Origin: a virus
Direction: 5' to 3' (one strand)
DNA length: 24,706 nucleotides
IMG/VR virus record: IMGVR_UViG_3300022202_000006
Coordinates: 1-24,706 of that record
Both the position numbers and the translations under genes were made by a program. Shown piece by piece: positions 15,615 to 22,897 of this stretch (positions are counted from its first letter, which is position 1; each line of letters starts with the position of its first letter). Below the pieces are notes generated by a model. The model was given only the letters and a program-made list of their open reading frames with translations. It was not told where the DNA came from and searched no databases.

Positions 15615-16441
15615 GACGGCCTCCTGAATTTTAAAATTATATTTGCTAATTGTGCCGCAGTAGCAGTATCGAATCTATCAACCTGGCTACCTTCTAGGTA
15701 TGACCTAATTCTAGATAGATCAACAACTAAATTACCTGTTATATCTTCATATGAGCTAAACACTGCTTGAACTGTTGTTAGATCTACATCCAGTACACCA
15801 ACTTCACCAGTAAATGCATCAAACACACATCTCACTGGAAGCATCTCAGAAATTAGATCGCTGATAATTTGTTGTTTCGATGTGAATGATGTACGAATAA
15901 TAGGTAGTGCTACAGTTAGTTGACCAAGAGTTTGTACATCTCCTTCGAATAGTGTACTAACTGTTGGCAATGCTGTAATAAGTCTAGCTACCCTACCTGT
16001 AGTCCCGGAGAACAAAATAGTAGGTACAGGTATTTCTTGAATCAGATTGGATCCACTACCAAAGATATAAGAAAAATTGGGTAAATTGGTATCCAGCGAT
16101 GTAGTAGAACCTATTAAAGCAGTAAATACTGTATCTACGGCAGGTAAATCTACGAGGATACCAGAGTTACCTGATAACAATGCATCAAATGTTGGTAAAT
16201 TTGCAGACAGTGTAGAAGTTAAACCAACAAAGCAGTTAAAAACTACGTTAGGTAGAGTAACTTCAAGAGACATGTTAGTCCCTTGTGCTAACATATCTGC
16301 AGAAATATTTGGAAGTGTTACTACTAAACTGGCAGGTACTTCAAAAGACGCAACTACAGCTGGGAGCTGTACATCCAGTATAGGGAATGTTCCTCCAGAA
16401 AAAGTTATTTTTGGTAAGGATACAGAAAGTTCAGCTGTCAT
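15611..16441 (-). CDS. LP-repeat virion protein (13 units of about 20 aa)
   Basis: A 276-aa protein built almost entirely of an imperfect repeat, L.V.LP.....F.G.....: a strand, a Leu-Pro turn, a second strand ending in Phe, then a Gly/Ser/Thr loop. The LP (or equivalent) recurs at about residues 9, 26, 43, 63, 82, 99, 120, 139, 158, 179, 201, 221 and 242, a spacing of 17-22. The last 25 residues are different: helical and basic (ATAAQLANIILKFRRPS). The DNA copies are well diverged, so this is an old protein-level repeat. A beta-solenoid or an extended beta stack is likely. ATG 16441 follows AGAGGAATGGT. It lies in the tail region of the virion block; function unknown. Confidence 0.75.
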   Translation of the reverse strand: MTAELSVSLPKITFSGGTFPILDVQLPAVVASFEVPASLVVTLPNISADMLAQGTNMSLEVTLPNVVFNCFVGLTSTLSANLPTFDALLSGNSGILVDLPAVDTVFTALIGSTTSLDTNLPNFSYIFGSGSNLIQEIPVPTILFSGTTGRVARLITALPTVSTLFEGDVQTLGQLTVALPIIRTSFTSKQQIISDLISEMLPVRCVFDAFTGEVGVLDVDLTTVQAVFSSYEDITGNLVVDLSRIRSYLEGSQVDRFDTATAAQLANIILKFRRPS

Positions 16442-16461
16442 ACCATTCCTCTAACTGGTCA

Positions 16462-16483
16462 GCCTCCCGGAAAACCAGGAGGC
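16462..16483 (-). terminator. Strong hairpin between two virion genes
   Basis: A nine-base-pair stem (GCCTCCTGG / CCGGGAGGC read on the minus strand, one G-T wobble) closes a TTTT loop between the stop at 16492 and the start at 16441. The T-rich run (TTTGTGTTTT) lies on the plus-strand side only. On the minus strand it may therefore attenuate, protect mRNA 3' ends or act as a processing site rather than terminate efficiently. Confidence 0.6.
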
Positions 16484-16491
16484 TTTGTGTT

Positions 16492-17229
16492 TTACGATGA
16501 GGCAGGGAGCGTAATGGATCCGCTATCAACAGTAGTGGTAGCTCCGACGGCTACAGTTAGGCTGGACATTCTCAGTTCTCCAGAGCCTACCCCACAAACC
16601 CCGTCAAACCTTTCTGCTGTAGATGATGCGCCGGTGATATATGCGTTAGAGTAGTATCTGAACCATCCTGCAGTACCGGCAGCCAGGCCTACACCGCTCC
16701 ATGTCTCGCCGGACTCTTTAGATGCTATACCAGAAGCTGCAGTAGCGAGATTAAGGCCGTTGGTTGGCGATCCAGGAGTGAATGCTCCACTAGATAGTGT
16801 TATTCTTAGAAGCTTGGTGCCTGACTCTGCAAGATCAGAAGTGGCTGGCTGTGTGCCTGTATATACTTCGATAACACCATCTCGCAGCATCTCGTCCAAT
16901 GACCCGCCACCGGCACCAGCACCGATAATAACCTGATCACCTGCAACCTCAGCTACCAAGGATCCTGCAGGAATTTCCAGGTAACCAGCGGCGACAGCTG
17001 ACACTTTAACATTGGACACATTATTCGTCGTAGATCCTGCTACGGAAATATAATCCCCAACTTGATATCCTGCGGTAACAAGACCATTATCTGAATCAGT
17101 GATCCGGTCCGTGCCTCCTGCTCCCGAACCGTCCTCAAAAGCATATGTAATTCCTGTGATCAGTCTTATAGGATAGCTATTTTTTGTCAGCATCCCATTG
17201 CGAATACCAGTAGACAATTCAGTGGTCAT
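16492..17229 (-). CDS. Beta-rich virion protein, function unknown
   Basis: A 245-aa protein. ATG 17229 is chosen because AGGAGAAAAAC lies just before it; the frame extends to 17250 without a site, overlapping the previous gene. The N-terminal segment (ELSTGIRNGMLTKNSYPIRL) is followed by a domain with GYQVGDYISVAGSTTNNVSN, a typical loop-rich beta fold. After a glycine linker (GAGAGGGSLDEML) comes a second beta part ending in AVGATTTVDSGSITLP. Ser, Thr, Gly and Ala are very abundant, as in surface-exposed phage structural proteins. No family is recognised with confidence. It precedes the strong hairpin at 16462. Confidence 0.7.
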   Translation of the reverse strand: MTTELSTGIRNGMLTKNSYPIRLITGITYAFEDGSGAGGTDRITDSDNGLVTAGYQVGDYISVAGSTTNNVSNVKVSAVAAGYLEIPAGSLVAEVAGDQVIIGAGAGGGSLDEMLRDGVIEVYTGTQPATSDLAESGTKLLRITLSSGAFTPGSPTNGLNLATAASGIASKESGETWSGVGLAAGTAGWFRYYSNAYITGASSTAERFDGVCGVGSGELRMSSLTVAVGATTTVDSGSITLPASS

Positions 17230-17239
17230 GTTTTTCTCC

Positions 17240-18148
17240 TTATGGTTCAATGAGTACTAAATAACGGTTACCCGCCATGGTTGCGCTTGCGTATCGTCCG
17301 GATGGGAATGTGAGTTTGTTATATGTAAGGTTATTAAAAGATCCATCTTCCTCACAAGCACAGATCCCTTGAGGTGTGGTTATAAGTAATGATCTATTTC
17401 CTACACCTCTCTTCTCTCCAGGACACCATACATCAGATCCTTCCAAAACACCATAGTCTGCTTTTGGTTCTCTTCTAACCTCTTCCCACTTAGTTCCCCT
17501 GTAAAATATCAACTGAGTCGATGTACCTACCCACAAACCTTGTGTAGTTGGTTGCAGCATGGTGATTGTATTAGGGACTAGTCTGTGATTATTGAACAGG
17601 TCAAATACTCCGTAGAATGAAGGCTCAGATGCGAAAATCGTATTACCTGTTGCAACTAATAATCGACCAGCAAACCATCCGACGATATGACATTTTGGCG
17701 GGTCTGAATAAACACTCACACTGCCTTCAGGGGCAGTATAATTCCCTTTCTCCCATACATTGTCCTGTCCTTTTAGGATGTAACCTTTCTCATTCTCGTT
17801 GGTATAGTAAATTCGATCAGCTATAGGAAAATACCTCATCCTCGCATTTTCAGTTAGATCTGATCTCAAAGCAACAACAGTATAATCTGGTTTCATCTTA
17901 TACAAAATTGTGCCACTTACAAATAGGCATACTTCACCATGCACGAACCCGTGGGCTGCTGCATTGACATTTTTTAAAGTTCTTCCAAGTCTGCGACTAC
18001 TTCTGCCAGACTTGTCTATATCTACATTTACTGCCTGAGATAACTCAGTTACACCGCTCTTTAAATCGTAGGACAGCCTTGCGGGATCAACAGTATTGTT
18101 GAGTCCTTCAGTCGCTGTAAGTATTGATGTAAACCTTGCTTTAGCCAT
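17240..18148 (-). CDS. Probable beta-propeller stabilisation / tail-hub protein
   Basis: A 302-aa protein. The start has TATEGLNNTVDPARLSYDL and SQAVNVDIDKSGRSSRRLGR. This NN.VDP.RL...L..AVNVDID.SGR..RR.G pattern is common at the N-terminus of phage virion proteins next to the head-tail adaptor. The rest consists of repeating four-strand-like blocks (GEVCLFVSGTILYKM, DRIYYTNENEKGYIL, GRLLVATGNTIFAS, GLWVGTSTQLIFY), the look of a propeller. P22 gp10 (packaged DNA stabilisation, tail hub) holds a comparable place. It lies two bases after the adaptor gene. Hub function is inference; a structural role is firm. Confidence 0.7.
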   Translation of the reverse strand: MAKARFTSILTATEGLNNTVDPARLSYDLKSGVTELSQAVNVDIDKSGRSSRRLGRTLKNVNAAAHGFVHGEVCLFVSGTILYKMKPDYTVVALRSDLTENARMRYFPIADRIYYTNENEKGYILKGQDNVWEKGNYTAPEGSVSVYSDPPKCHIVGWFAGRLLVATGNTIFASEPSFYGVFDLFNNHRLVPNTITMLQPTTQGLWVGTSTQLIFYRGTKWEEVRREPKADYGVLEGSDVWCPGEKRGVGNRSLLITTPQGICACEEDGSFNNLTYNKLTFPSGRYASATMAGNRYLVLIEP

Positions 18149-18150
18149 CT

Positions 18151-18795
18151 CTACGTCCTATACGCCGGATCTGTCCCGATACGAACTTCTATGTTCTGGT
18201 ATCTTTTTAAAGCTTTCTTTCCGTCTTTAACATACCCTCTGAACAAGTCACGATGTTTCCCAGCATCTATTGGATCCTCTTGCTCCATATCATGTTGTGA
18301 GAATGCTTTGAATGCGGCCCATTCGATACATGCTCTTTGGAACCTACCAGGAATTTCTGGATCATTCCCGTCCTCAGCAAGATCGTTTTGGCTGTATCTC
18401 CATACTTGAAGGAGTAATGTGTCACCATTCTCATCTGATGTAGGAGTAGGGTACAATTTTATAAACCCAGTCTCCCGATCAGTATCCCAGTGAGTTGGTA
18501 CACCTGAGATACCTTCTCCATAGTAAATATCTCCCGTAGGAATCTTTACCAACTTCTGCGTACCATTCCAAATATCCATTATCTGGATGATTCTATCAGG
18601 GATAGCATACACGGCAACATCGGTCTGGAGAGTTAGTGTGAAGTTAGATATATCTTTAAAATATCCAGTCTTCTCACAAAACTTATCCTGCCCTTCTGCG
18701 AGATATCCCCATAGCGTAGTCTCTCGCCATATACCATCGACAGTGGAGTCATTGAGTACCTCCAATAACTCCACCATCATCCTTGCGCGGTTCAT
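18151..18795 (-). CDS. Head-tail adaptor protein
   Basis: A 214-aa protein. ATG 18795 makes an ATGA overlap with the previous gene and has GGGAAA upstream; a TTG at 18828 in the same frame lacks a site. It has the order of phage adaptor proteins of the SU10 / HK97 gp6-like type: an N-terminal helix pair (LWGYLAEGQDKFCEKTGYF), then strands TLTLQTDVAVYAIPDRIIQI and a downstream IKLYPTPTSDENGDTL. A C-terminal helical part follows (RACIEWAAFKAF, HRDLFRGYVKDGKKALKRY). These proteins form the ring under the portal to which the tail attaches. Coupling to the propeller-like protein supports this. Confidence 0.8.
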   Translation of the reverse strand: MNRARMMVELLEVLNDSTVDGIWRETTLWGYLAEGQDKFCEKTGYFKDISNFTLTLQTDVAVYAIPDRIIQIMDIWNGTQKLVKIPTGDIYYGEGISGVPTHWDTDRETGFIKLYPTPTSDENGDTLLLQVWRYSQNDLAEDGNDPEIPGRFQRACIEWAAFKAFSQHDMEQEDPIDAGKHRDLFRGYVKDGKKALKRYQNIEVRIGTDPAYRT

Positions 18796-19196
18796 GCGAA
18801 ATATTTCCCGGCTTTGACCAATCTCCAAGGAATGGATGATCTGTCTTGCCTATCCATGATCATTTTACCAGTGATAGGGTCTGGTCGCTGTACAAAATGG
18901 GCGGATACTGCAGTCTGCAGCACTCTTACAATGGAAGGTGCTACTTTAACTTCAACGCCTCTCTGTATCTGACATTCTCTGCTAAAAGGAGACCCGTCTC
19001 GCATGGTCCCGTGAGCAGCGACATATTCGTAGTTTGGCTTTTCATTCTCCATATCAATGATAATGGTAGGCCAATTATCCTTATCCCTTTCAGGGTCAAT
19101 CTCAGTTATCGGCGAACTTCTCTGTTCAACGAGAGACGCGCTCAGTAAATCATTGTCTTTTGTAGAAATCCCTTCTACTGCAAATTCGTCGTTCAT
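18792..19196 (-). CDS. Small structural-block protein, function unknown
   Basis: A 134-aa protein beginning MNDEFAVEG at ATG 19196, which follows AAGGAGAATATT; the frame extends to 19268 without a ribosome binding site. It has an acidic N-terminal half (EIDPERDKDNWPTIIIDMEN) and a C-terminal part with GVEVKVAPSIVRVLQTAV and a terminal PWRLVKAGKYFA. It has no membrane segment and no recognised family. It lies just before the adaptor gene and overlaps its start (ATGA). This placement suggests a small head-completion or assembly factor, which is not proved. Confidence 0.65.
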   Translation of the reverse strand: MNDEFAVEGISTKDNDLLSASLVEQRSSPITEIDPERDKDNWPTIIIDMENEKPNYEYVAAHGTMRDGSPFSRECQIQRGVEVKVAPSIVRVLQTAVSAHFVQRPDPITGKMIMDRQDRSSIPWRLVKAGKYFA

Positions 19197-19206
19197 AATA
19201 TTCTCC

Positions 19207-19461
19207 TTATTCTTTTGCGGCTTTTTTAAATGCATCGTCGAATTCATCTTCCGATGAAAAAGACTCATCCATCAGAGGCATAATTTCCCGAATTATTTTT
19301 GCTACTTCATCAATATCGTCTGCTATGTATTGCTTTTCAGAAGAGCCATGACATATTGGCATATCACTATCTTTTGCATCTTTACGTTTAATCGGCACCC
19401 TACACTCGACAACATAACCATTTTCTGCCTTACCTACTTCTAACATACGTTTCATATACAT
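19207..19461 (-). CDS. Small acidic protein, function unknown
   Basis: An 84-aa protein. ATG 19461 overlaps the preceding stop as TAATG, with TAGGAGCCC upstream. The N-terminal half is basic and beta-like (GYVVECRVPIKRKDAKDSD) and the C-terminal half acidic and helical (DDIDEVAKIIREIMPLMDES). No family is recognised. It is coupled to the fibre-like gene. Confidence 0.65.
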   Translation of the reverse strand: MYMKRMLEVGKAENGYVVECRVPIKRKDAKDSDMPICHGSSEKQYIADDIDEVAKIIREIMPLMDESFSSEDEFDDAFKKAAKE

Positions 19462-20690
19462 TATTGGGCTCCTACTAATACGACATTCATAGATATTTCG
19501 TCTAGCACCATGTCGGCTGTGTTAGTCTCATTCCATCCCCATACTTCTAGTGTATCATCTACAGCCAGTTCTACAAGGCCTGTCAGTACTATTGATGCAT
19601 AGTCTCCCCCACCACCTGCAAAATCATGATGAGCATGTAAGTTTGTAAGCTCAGTAGCTCCGTTATTCTTAAAAGCAGAAAAGCCTCCAGTAAAAGTCAG
19701 CCCTGCACCGCTCGATACCGCCATAGCTATATCGACTTTGTAAACTCCAGCAACTCCTATAGTAACATGATCATTAGTATGGTCTGGTGTCACAGATGCG
19801 CTACTTGGTCCGTTCTCTGCAAACGCTGTAACCTGGACTTTATTTACTTTGCCTGCTGTAGTTATACTTAAAGTAGATGCTACATCATGTCCATGTATAC
19901 AGCCATACGCAAGACCGCCACCATTTGCAAAATTTACCTCGCCGGTAGGTTTGACTCTGACTCTCTCGGTGGTAGTATTTTCTGTAGCTTTTGCAGTCGC
20001 AATTACAACTGCAGTCGGTGAGTCATTTTCACCTGGAGTCCCGTCTATGACAAAAGAGAGTTGTGCACCTATATTGTGATCCACTCCATCATATGGGAGT
20101 GCTGTCATTCTACCGATAACTGTGCCATCAGTTACAGCAGTAGGTGCGTCATGCGTCCCCTTCGATCTAAAAAGAGTAAACTCAGTTCCGGCAGCAGACG
20201 AATTCCCGTGGTTGTGGATAGAAAGTCCGGCTGGTGCAGATCCTCCTTCTGAATGTACCTCGAATACAGAATTAACTTCAACACCGTTAATGGTGTGAAC
20301 GTTCTCCCCTTCACCTATTTGTGCGGTACCATCAGCATGTACATGGAATTTGCTAACACCATTTACCTGCAGATTGAGAAGTAGTTGTGCACCAGATCCT
20401 GTAGCAGTTTGTGTTCGGTTGATCAATAAGTCCGTATTTGCTGCATCTCCAGAAGCCTGGTTATATGTAGGAAGAATAGCGACTGCAGCACTTTGTCCAG
20501 TAATATTCGAGTATGTACCTTTGGATATCTCTACTGCATTGTCAGCAAGAGAGAAGTCTCTTGTCTGGAGAATTAACGACGCGTTATTAGAAAATGAGCT
20601 GATAGTGCCGAAAGCCAGATTGCTTCCATTGTTGTACCCTACAATTTCGTGTACCGTTATCCGTATCGCACTAAATTCTCTATCTCTCAT
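19461..20690 (-). CDS. Fibre-like protein with C1q/TNF-like C-terminus
   Basis: A 409-aa protein; ATG 20690 follows AAGGTGG. Residues 100-150 contain LLLNLQVNGVSKFHVHADGT, the short repeat style of phage fibre shafts. Residues 175-250 have RSKGTHDAPTAVTDGTVIGR and GTPGENDSPTAVVIATA with ERVRVKPTGEVNF, a conserved segment of many tail-fibre and related virion proteins. Residues about 279-409 look like a C1q/TNF jelly roll: VNKVQVTAFAENGPSS, GVYKVDIAMAV, FSAFKNNG, then LTGLVELAVDDTLEVWGW. Such domains form trimers. It is encoded among capsid-decoration and adaptor genes rather than at the end of the tail block, so it may be a head fibre or a tail fibre. Receptor binding is inference. Confidence 0.75.
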   Translation of the reverse strand: MRDREFSAIRITVHEIVGYNNGSNLAFGTISSFSNNASLILQTRDFSLADNAVEISKGTYSNITGQSAAVAILPTYNQASGDAANTDLLINRTQTATGSGAQLLLNLQVNGVSKFHVHADGTAQIGEGENVHTINGVEVNSVFEVHSEGGSAPAGLSIHNHGNSSAAGTEFTLFRSKGTHDAPTAVTDGTVIGRMTALPYDGVDHNIGAQLSFVIDGTPGENDSPTAVVIATAKATENTTTERVRVKPTGEVNFANGGGLAYGCIHGHDVASTLSITTAGKVNKVQVTAFAENGPSSASVTPDHTNDHVTIGVAGVYKVDIAMAVSSGAGLTFTGGFSAFKNNGATELTNLHAHHDFAGGGGDYASIVLTGLVELAVDDTLEVWGWNETNTADMVLDEISMNVVLVGAQ

Positions 20691-20724
20691 TTATGCCACC
20701 TTTTTTATATAGGGCTAGATCGAA

Positions 20725-20746
20725 GAGAGGAAGTCCCCCTCCTCTC
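20725..20746 (-). terminator. Hairpin in the 74-base gap before the fibre-like gene
   Basis: A seven-base-pair stem, GAGAGGA / TCCTCTC, closes an eight-base loop. It is flanked by two GGCTAGA/T copies. There is no convincing T run on the minus strand, so this may be a weak terminator or an mRNA stabiliser. Confidence 0.35.
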
Positions 20747-20764
20747 CTCTGGCTAGACTTATAA

Positions 20765-21427
20765 TTACAATGCTCCAAGATTTAACCAGGTTAGAGTGAT
20801 TACTCCAGTGAACGCTGCAGTTCCTGCAGTGTGGGTTGCATCGTCATCAATGACAAAATTAAGGAATACATCCTTTGCTGTGCCGGTTCCATCAAACCAC
20901 CTGGCACCACTCTCAGTTAAAGCAGTGGCTACTGGTACAGCTGATACTACACCTATCTTATCAGCTGCTCCTGCTGACACGGCTACCGATGGAATTATAT
21001 CAGCTTCAGTTCCTGTCAAAGTGGCACCTGTGGTTGCTGTGGCAGTTCCTAGTGCTACATCTCCGTCCCAGTTATCAATGATGGTACCGGTTACCCCGGC
21101 AGTTAAAAGACCTGATACTACAGCTCCGACAGTTACGATAGCACCGAGAGGAAGATCATAGACTTTAACTCCTCCGTACTGAGCAACACCAGCATCGTCG
21201 GTGATCGTTATAGGAAGGGCTGTACATGTTAAGACCGTTTGATGTAAAAGACCACTGCCTTTTTCAGTCACCGCTACAGTAGTACCATTTTTAGCACCTA
21301 CGCCTACCGTAGATGTCAGTACATTTCCCAGGGATCCGTCAGGGTTTATAGTTAATGCTGTATTGCCGCCATGGCTGGCAATAGTCTCCGCGACTAATCT
21401 CCTGGTTATAAGTTCTCTTACTCTCAT
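20765..21427 (-). CDS. Virion structural/decoration protein
   Basis: A 220-aa protein. ATG 21427 has GGAGGAAATT just upstream; the frame runs back to 21466 without a site. It is very rich in Thr, Ala, Val and Gly, with few charged residues. Two segments are notable: TCTALPITITDDAGVAQYGG and VKVYDLPLGAIVTVGAVVSG. A beta-sandwich surface protein is likely. The adjoining major capsid and small 100-aa protein suggest a decoration or minor head protein. I cannot assign a family by name. Confidence 0.7.
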   Translation of the reverse strand: MRVRELITRRLVAETIASHGGNTALTINPDGSLGNVLTSTVGVGAKNGTTVAVTEKGSGLLHQTVLTCTALPITITDDAGVAQYGGVKVYDLPLGAIVTVGAVVSGLLTAGVTGTIIDNWDGDVALGTATATTGATLTGTEADIIPSVAVSAGAADKIGVVSAVPVATALTESGARWFDGTGTAKDVFLNFVIDDDATHTAGTAAFTGVITLTWLNLGAL

Positions 21428-21470
21428 AATTTCCTCCATCGGCAGGATTTTTATCCGCCTGGACAAAGTT

Positions 21471-21773
21471 TTATCTAAAGGCCGCCCATTGAACGGTATC
21501 AGCAGCAGTATCGCAGATATCGGTACCGAGCGTAAAACCGTTAGCAGTCAGCGTAATGCCGTTTGCTGCGTTGATGGATATTTGAGTGGTGTCATGGTTA
21601 GCAGTATCAAATGATGTTCCTGCAGTCATGGTATCGATATGTTCGTACCAGGTAAGATTCTCTTCACTGAATACTTTTACATATCGAGGTTTCCACCCAA
21701 GGGTAACAGTAGTTGCTACCGCCGGATTCGGTACTGTTACTGTACCTGTTTGGACATGTTGTTTATCACCCAC
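21471..21773 (-). CDS. Small phage structural/decoration protein
   Basis: A 100-aa protein from GTG 21773, which follows AAAAGGAGAAATATC. The pattern TVTLGWKPRYVKVFSEENLT, then a Thr/Asp-rich middle and NGITLTANGFTLGTDICDTA, matches a common small phage protein (G.KPR.V.V.N..., then ...G.T....GF..GTD) encoded next to capsid genes. It is probably a compact beta protein, possibly a capsid decoration protein. It follows the capsid gene after a hairpin. Confidence 0.75.
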   Translation of the reverse strand: MGDKQHVQTGTVTVPNPAVATTVTLGWKPRYVKVFSEENLTWYEHIDTMTAGTSFDTANHDTTQISINAANGITLTANGFTLGTDICDTAADTVQWAAFR

Positions 21774-21795
21774 GATATTTCTCCTTTTAATTTAT

Positions 21796-21813
21796 AAGGG
21801 GATTGCTCCCCTT
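21796..21813 (-). terminator. Hairpin directly after the major capsid gene
   Basis: AAGGGGA / TCCCCTT form a perfect seven-base-pair stem (eight with the next T-A) around TTGC in the 68-base gap after the capsid stop. On the minus strand the downstream run is TATAAATT, which is moderately T/A-rich. A partial terminator or RNA-stability element is plausible. Confidence 0.5.
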
Positions 21814-21841
21814 AATCATTTAATTATTTGCTATCTTCTAC

Positions 21842-22840
21842 TTACAGCTCAGGAGCGGCGACTTCTATTCGTGCCATCCATGCCTGATTTAGAATAACAC
21901 AAGCATACCATGTTTTCCAACCTACTGATCCTCTTTGTCCCAGAGGATCTCCACCCCGAGGTTTAGGATTAAGTACCATGGGAGTCATCGCATTCTCACC
22001 TTTCAACGGTACGTTTCCGAACGCATCTGGAGAAAGATAAAGAACCGGGTAAACATCAGCACTGGTGCCTGTGGTTGAAATCATCTCAGTTCCGGACCCT
22101 GACTTAAGACCACCACCGTCTGCCCACGCTTCGAAAACAGTAGACGTTAGATATCTGACATTCTCAATGGATCCAATCTCACTGGCATATGGAGAAGTGC
22201 TTCCATAATCTACCACATCCTTAAAGCCTGGAAGAGATCTCACAGTACTTTCTACGTCCGGATGGATAAGTCCGATGAAGGAGGGAAGTACAGACTCCGT
22301 ATTAAAACTTGGGGAACTTGAGATTTTGGTAGTAAATGTTCTAGCAAGTTGGCGCTTCAGCCCACGCACTGCTTTGCGCTGCAGGTTAAGGGTAAGCGGT
22401 GTATTGACATCTGTCCTGGCAGATCCGTTGGCCCAGTAAACAGTGGTTCCTGCTTTCAAAATACCAAAAGCAATAGTTTCTACAGTCAACGCTGCCTGCT
22501 CTCCGATCATCGCGGAGTATTCTTTCAGAACCGGATCGGTGTGGACATTGGCAATCTTGTCTGTCAATGTGAGAAAATCGCCGTACTGTACCAAGGTAGC
22601 AGTATAGTCTGTGGTGGTAGGGGTACTTCCTGTAGGTGTGATTCCCTCAGTAAGCGCAGTAGTAGCTGCGCTTAACCTCTCGTACCGCCTGAACTTCTGC
22701 GTATCGGTATCATTTTTACCCAGCGGTCGGGATTGCCCAAACTGCTGAATAATTAAAAACGGTTGCCCACGTTTGAGCATTACGACTGCAGAGCTTGCAG
22801 CTACCGCCGGAGAGATATCTCCGTAAGTGGTTAGTGACAT
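21842..22840 (-). CDS. Major capsid protein, N4-gp56 type
   Basis: A 332-aa protein with a strong AGAGGAGGACAGT site before ATG 22840. The N-terminal arm (VVMLKRGQPFLIIQQFGQSR) is followed by KFRRYERLSAATTALTEGIT, a variable TPTGST segment, and YTATLVQYGDFLTLTDKIAN. This order of rigid arm, ...LTEG..P..., then YG.F..LTD is characteristic of the N4-gp56 family of HK97-fold capsid proteins. Later segments (LIHPDVESTVRSLPGF, SPDAFGNVPLKG, QRGSVGWKTWYACVIL) fit the family's C-terminal half. The portal, scaffold and capsid order supports the call. Hairpins lie on both sides of the gene. Confidence in the major capsid assignment is high. Confidence 0.9.
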   Translation of the reverse strand: MSLTTYGDISPAVAASSAVVMLKRGQPFLIIQQFGQSRPLGKNDTDTQKFRRYERLSAATTALTEGITPTGSTPTTTDYTATLVQYGDFLTLTDKIANVHTDPVLKEYSAMIGEQAALTVETIAFGILKAGTTVYWANGSARTDVNTPLTLNLQRKAVRGLKRQLARTFTTKISSSPSFNTESVLPSFIGLIHPDVESTVRSLPGFKDVVDYGSTSPYASEIGSIENVRYLTSTVFEAWADGGGLKSGSGTEMISTTGTSADVYPVLYLSPDAFGNVPLKGENAMTPMVLNPKPRGGDPLGQRGSVGWKTWYACVILNQAWMARIEVAAPEL

Positions 22841-22846
22841 ACTGTC

Positions 22847-22859
22847 CTCCTCTGGCTAG
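22847..22859 (-). repeat. 13-base motif in the capsid leader, repeated at 20744-20756
   Basis: CTAGCCAGAGGAG (minus strand) occurs here as part of the capsid ribosome binding site. It occurs again exactly at 20744-20756 in the gap before the fibre-like gene, where it is not next to a start codon. Confidence 0.7.
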
Positions 22860-22867
22860 TTAGTGTT

Positions 22868-22883
22868 TACGCCTTGAGGCGTA
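22868..22883 (-). terminator. Hairpin between scaffold and capsid genes
   Basis: TACGCC / GGCGTA, six perfect base pairs around TTGA, lies between the scaffold stop and the capsid ribosome binding site. No T run follows, so it is a candidate attenuator, processing or spacer element only. Confidence 0.4.
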
Positions 22884-22897
22884 CCTTATTAAATGCC

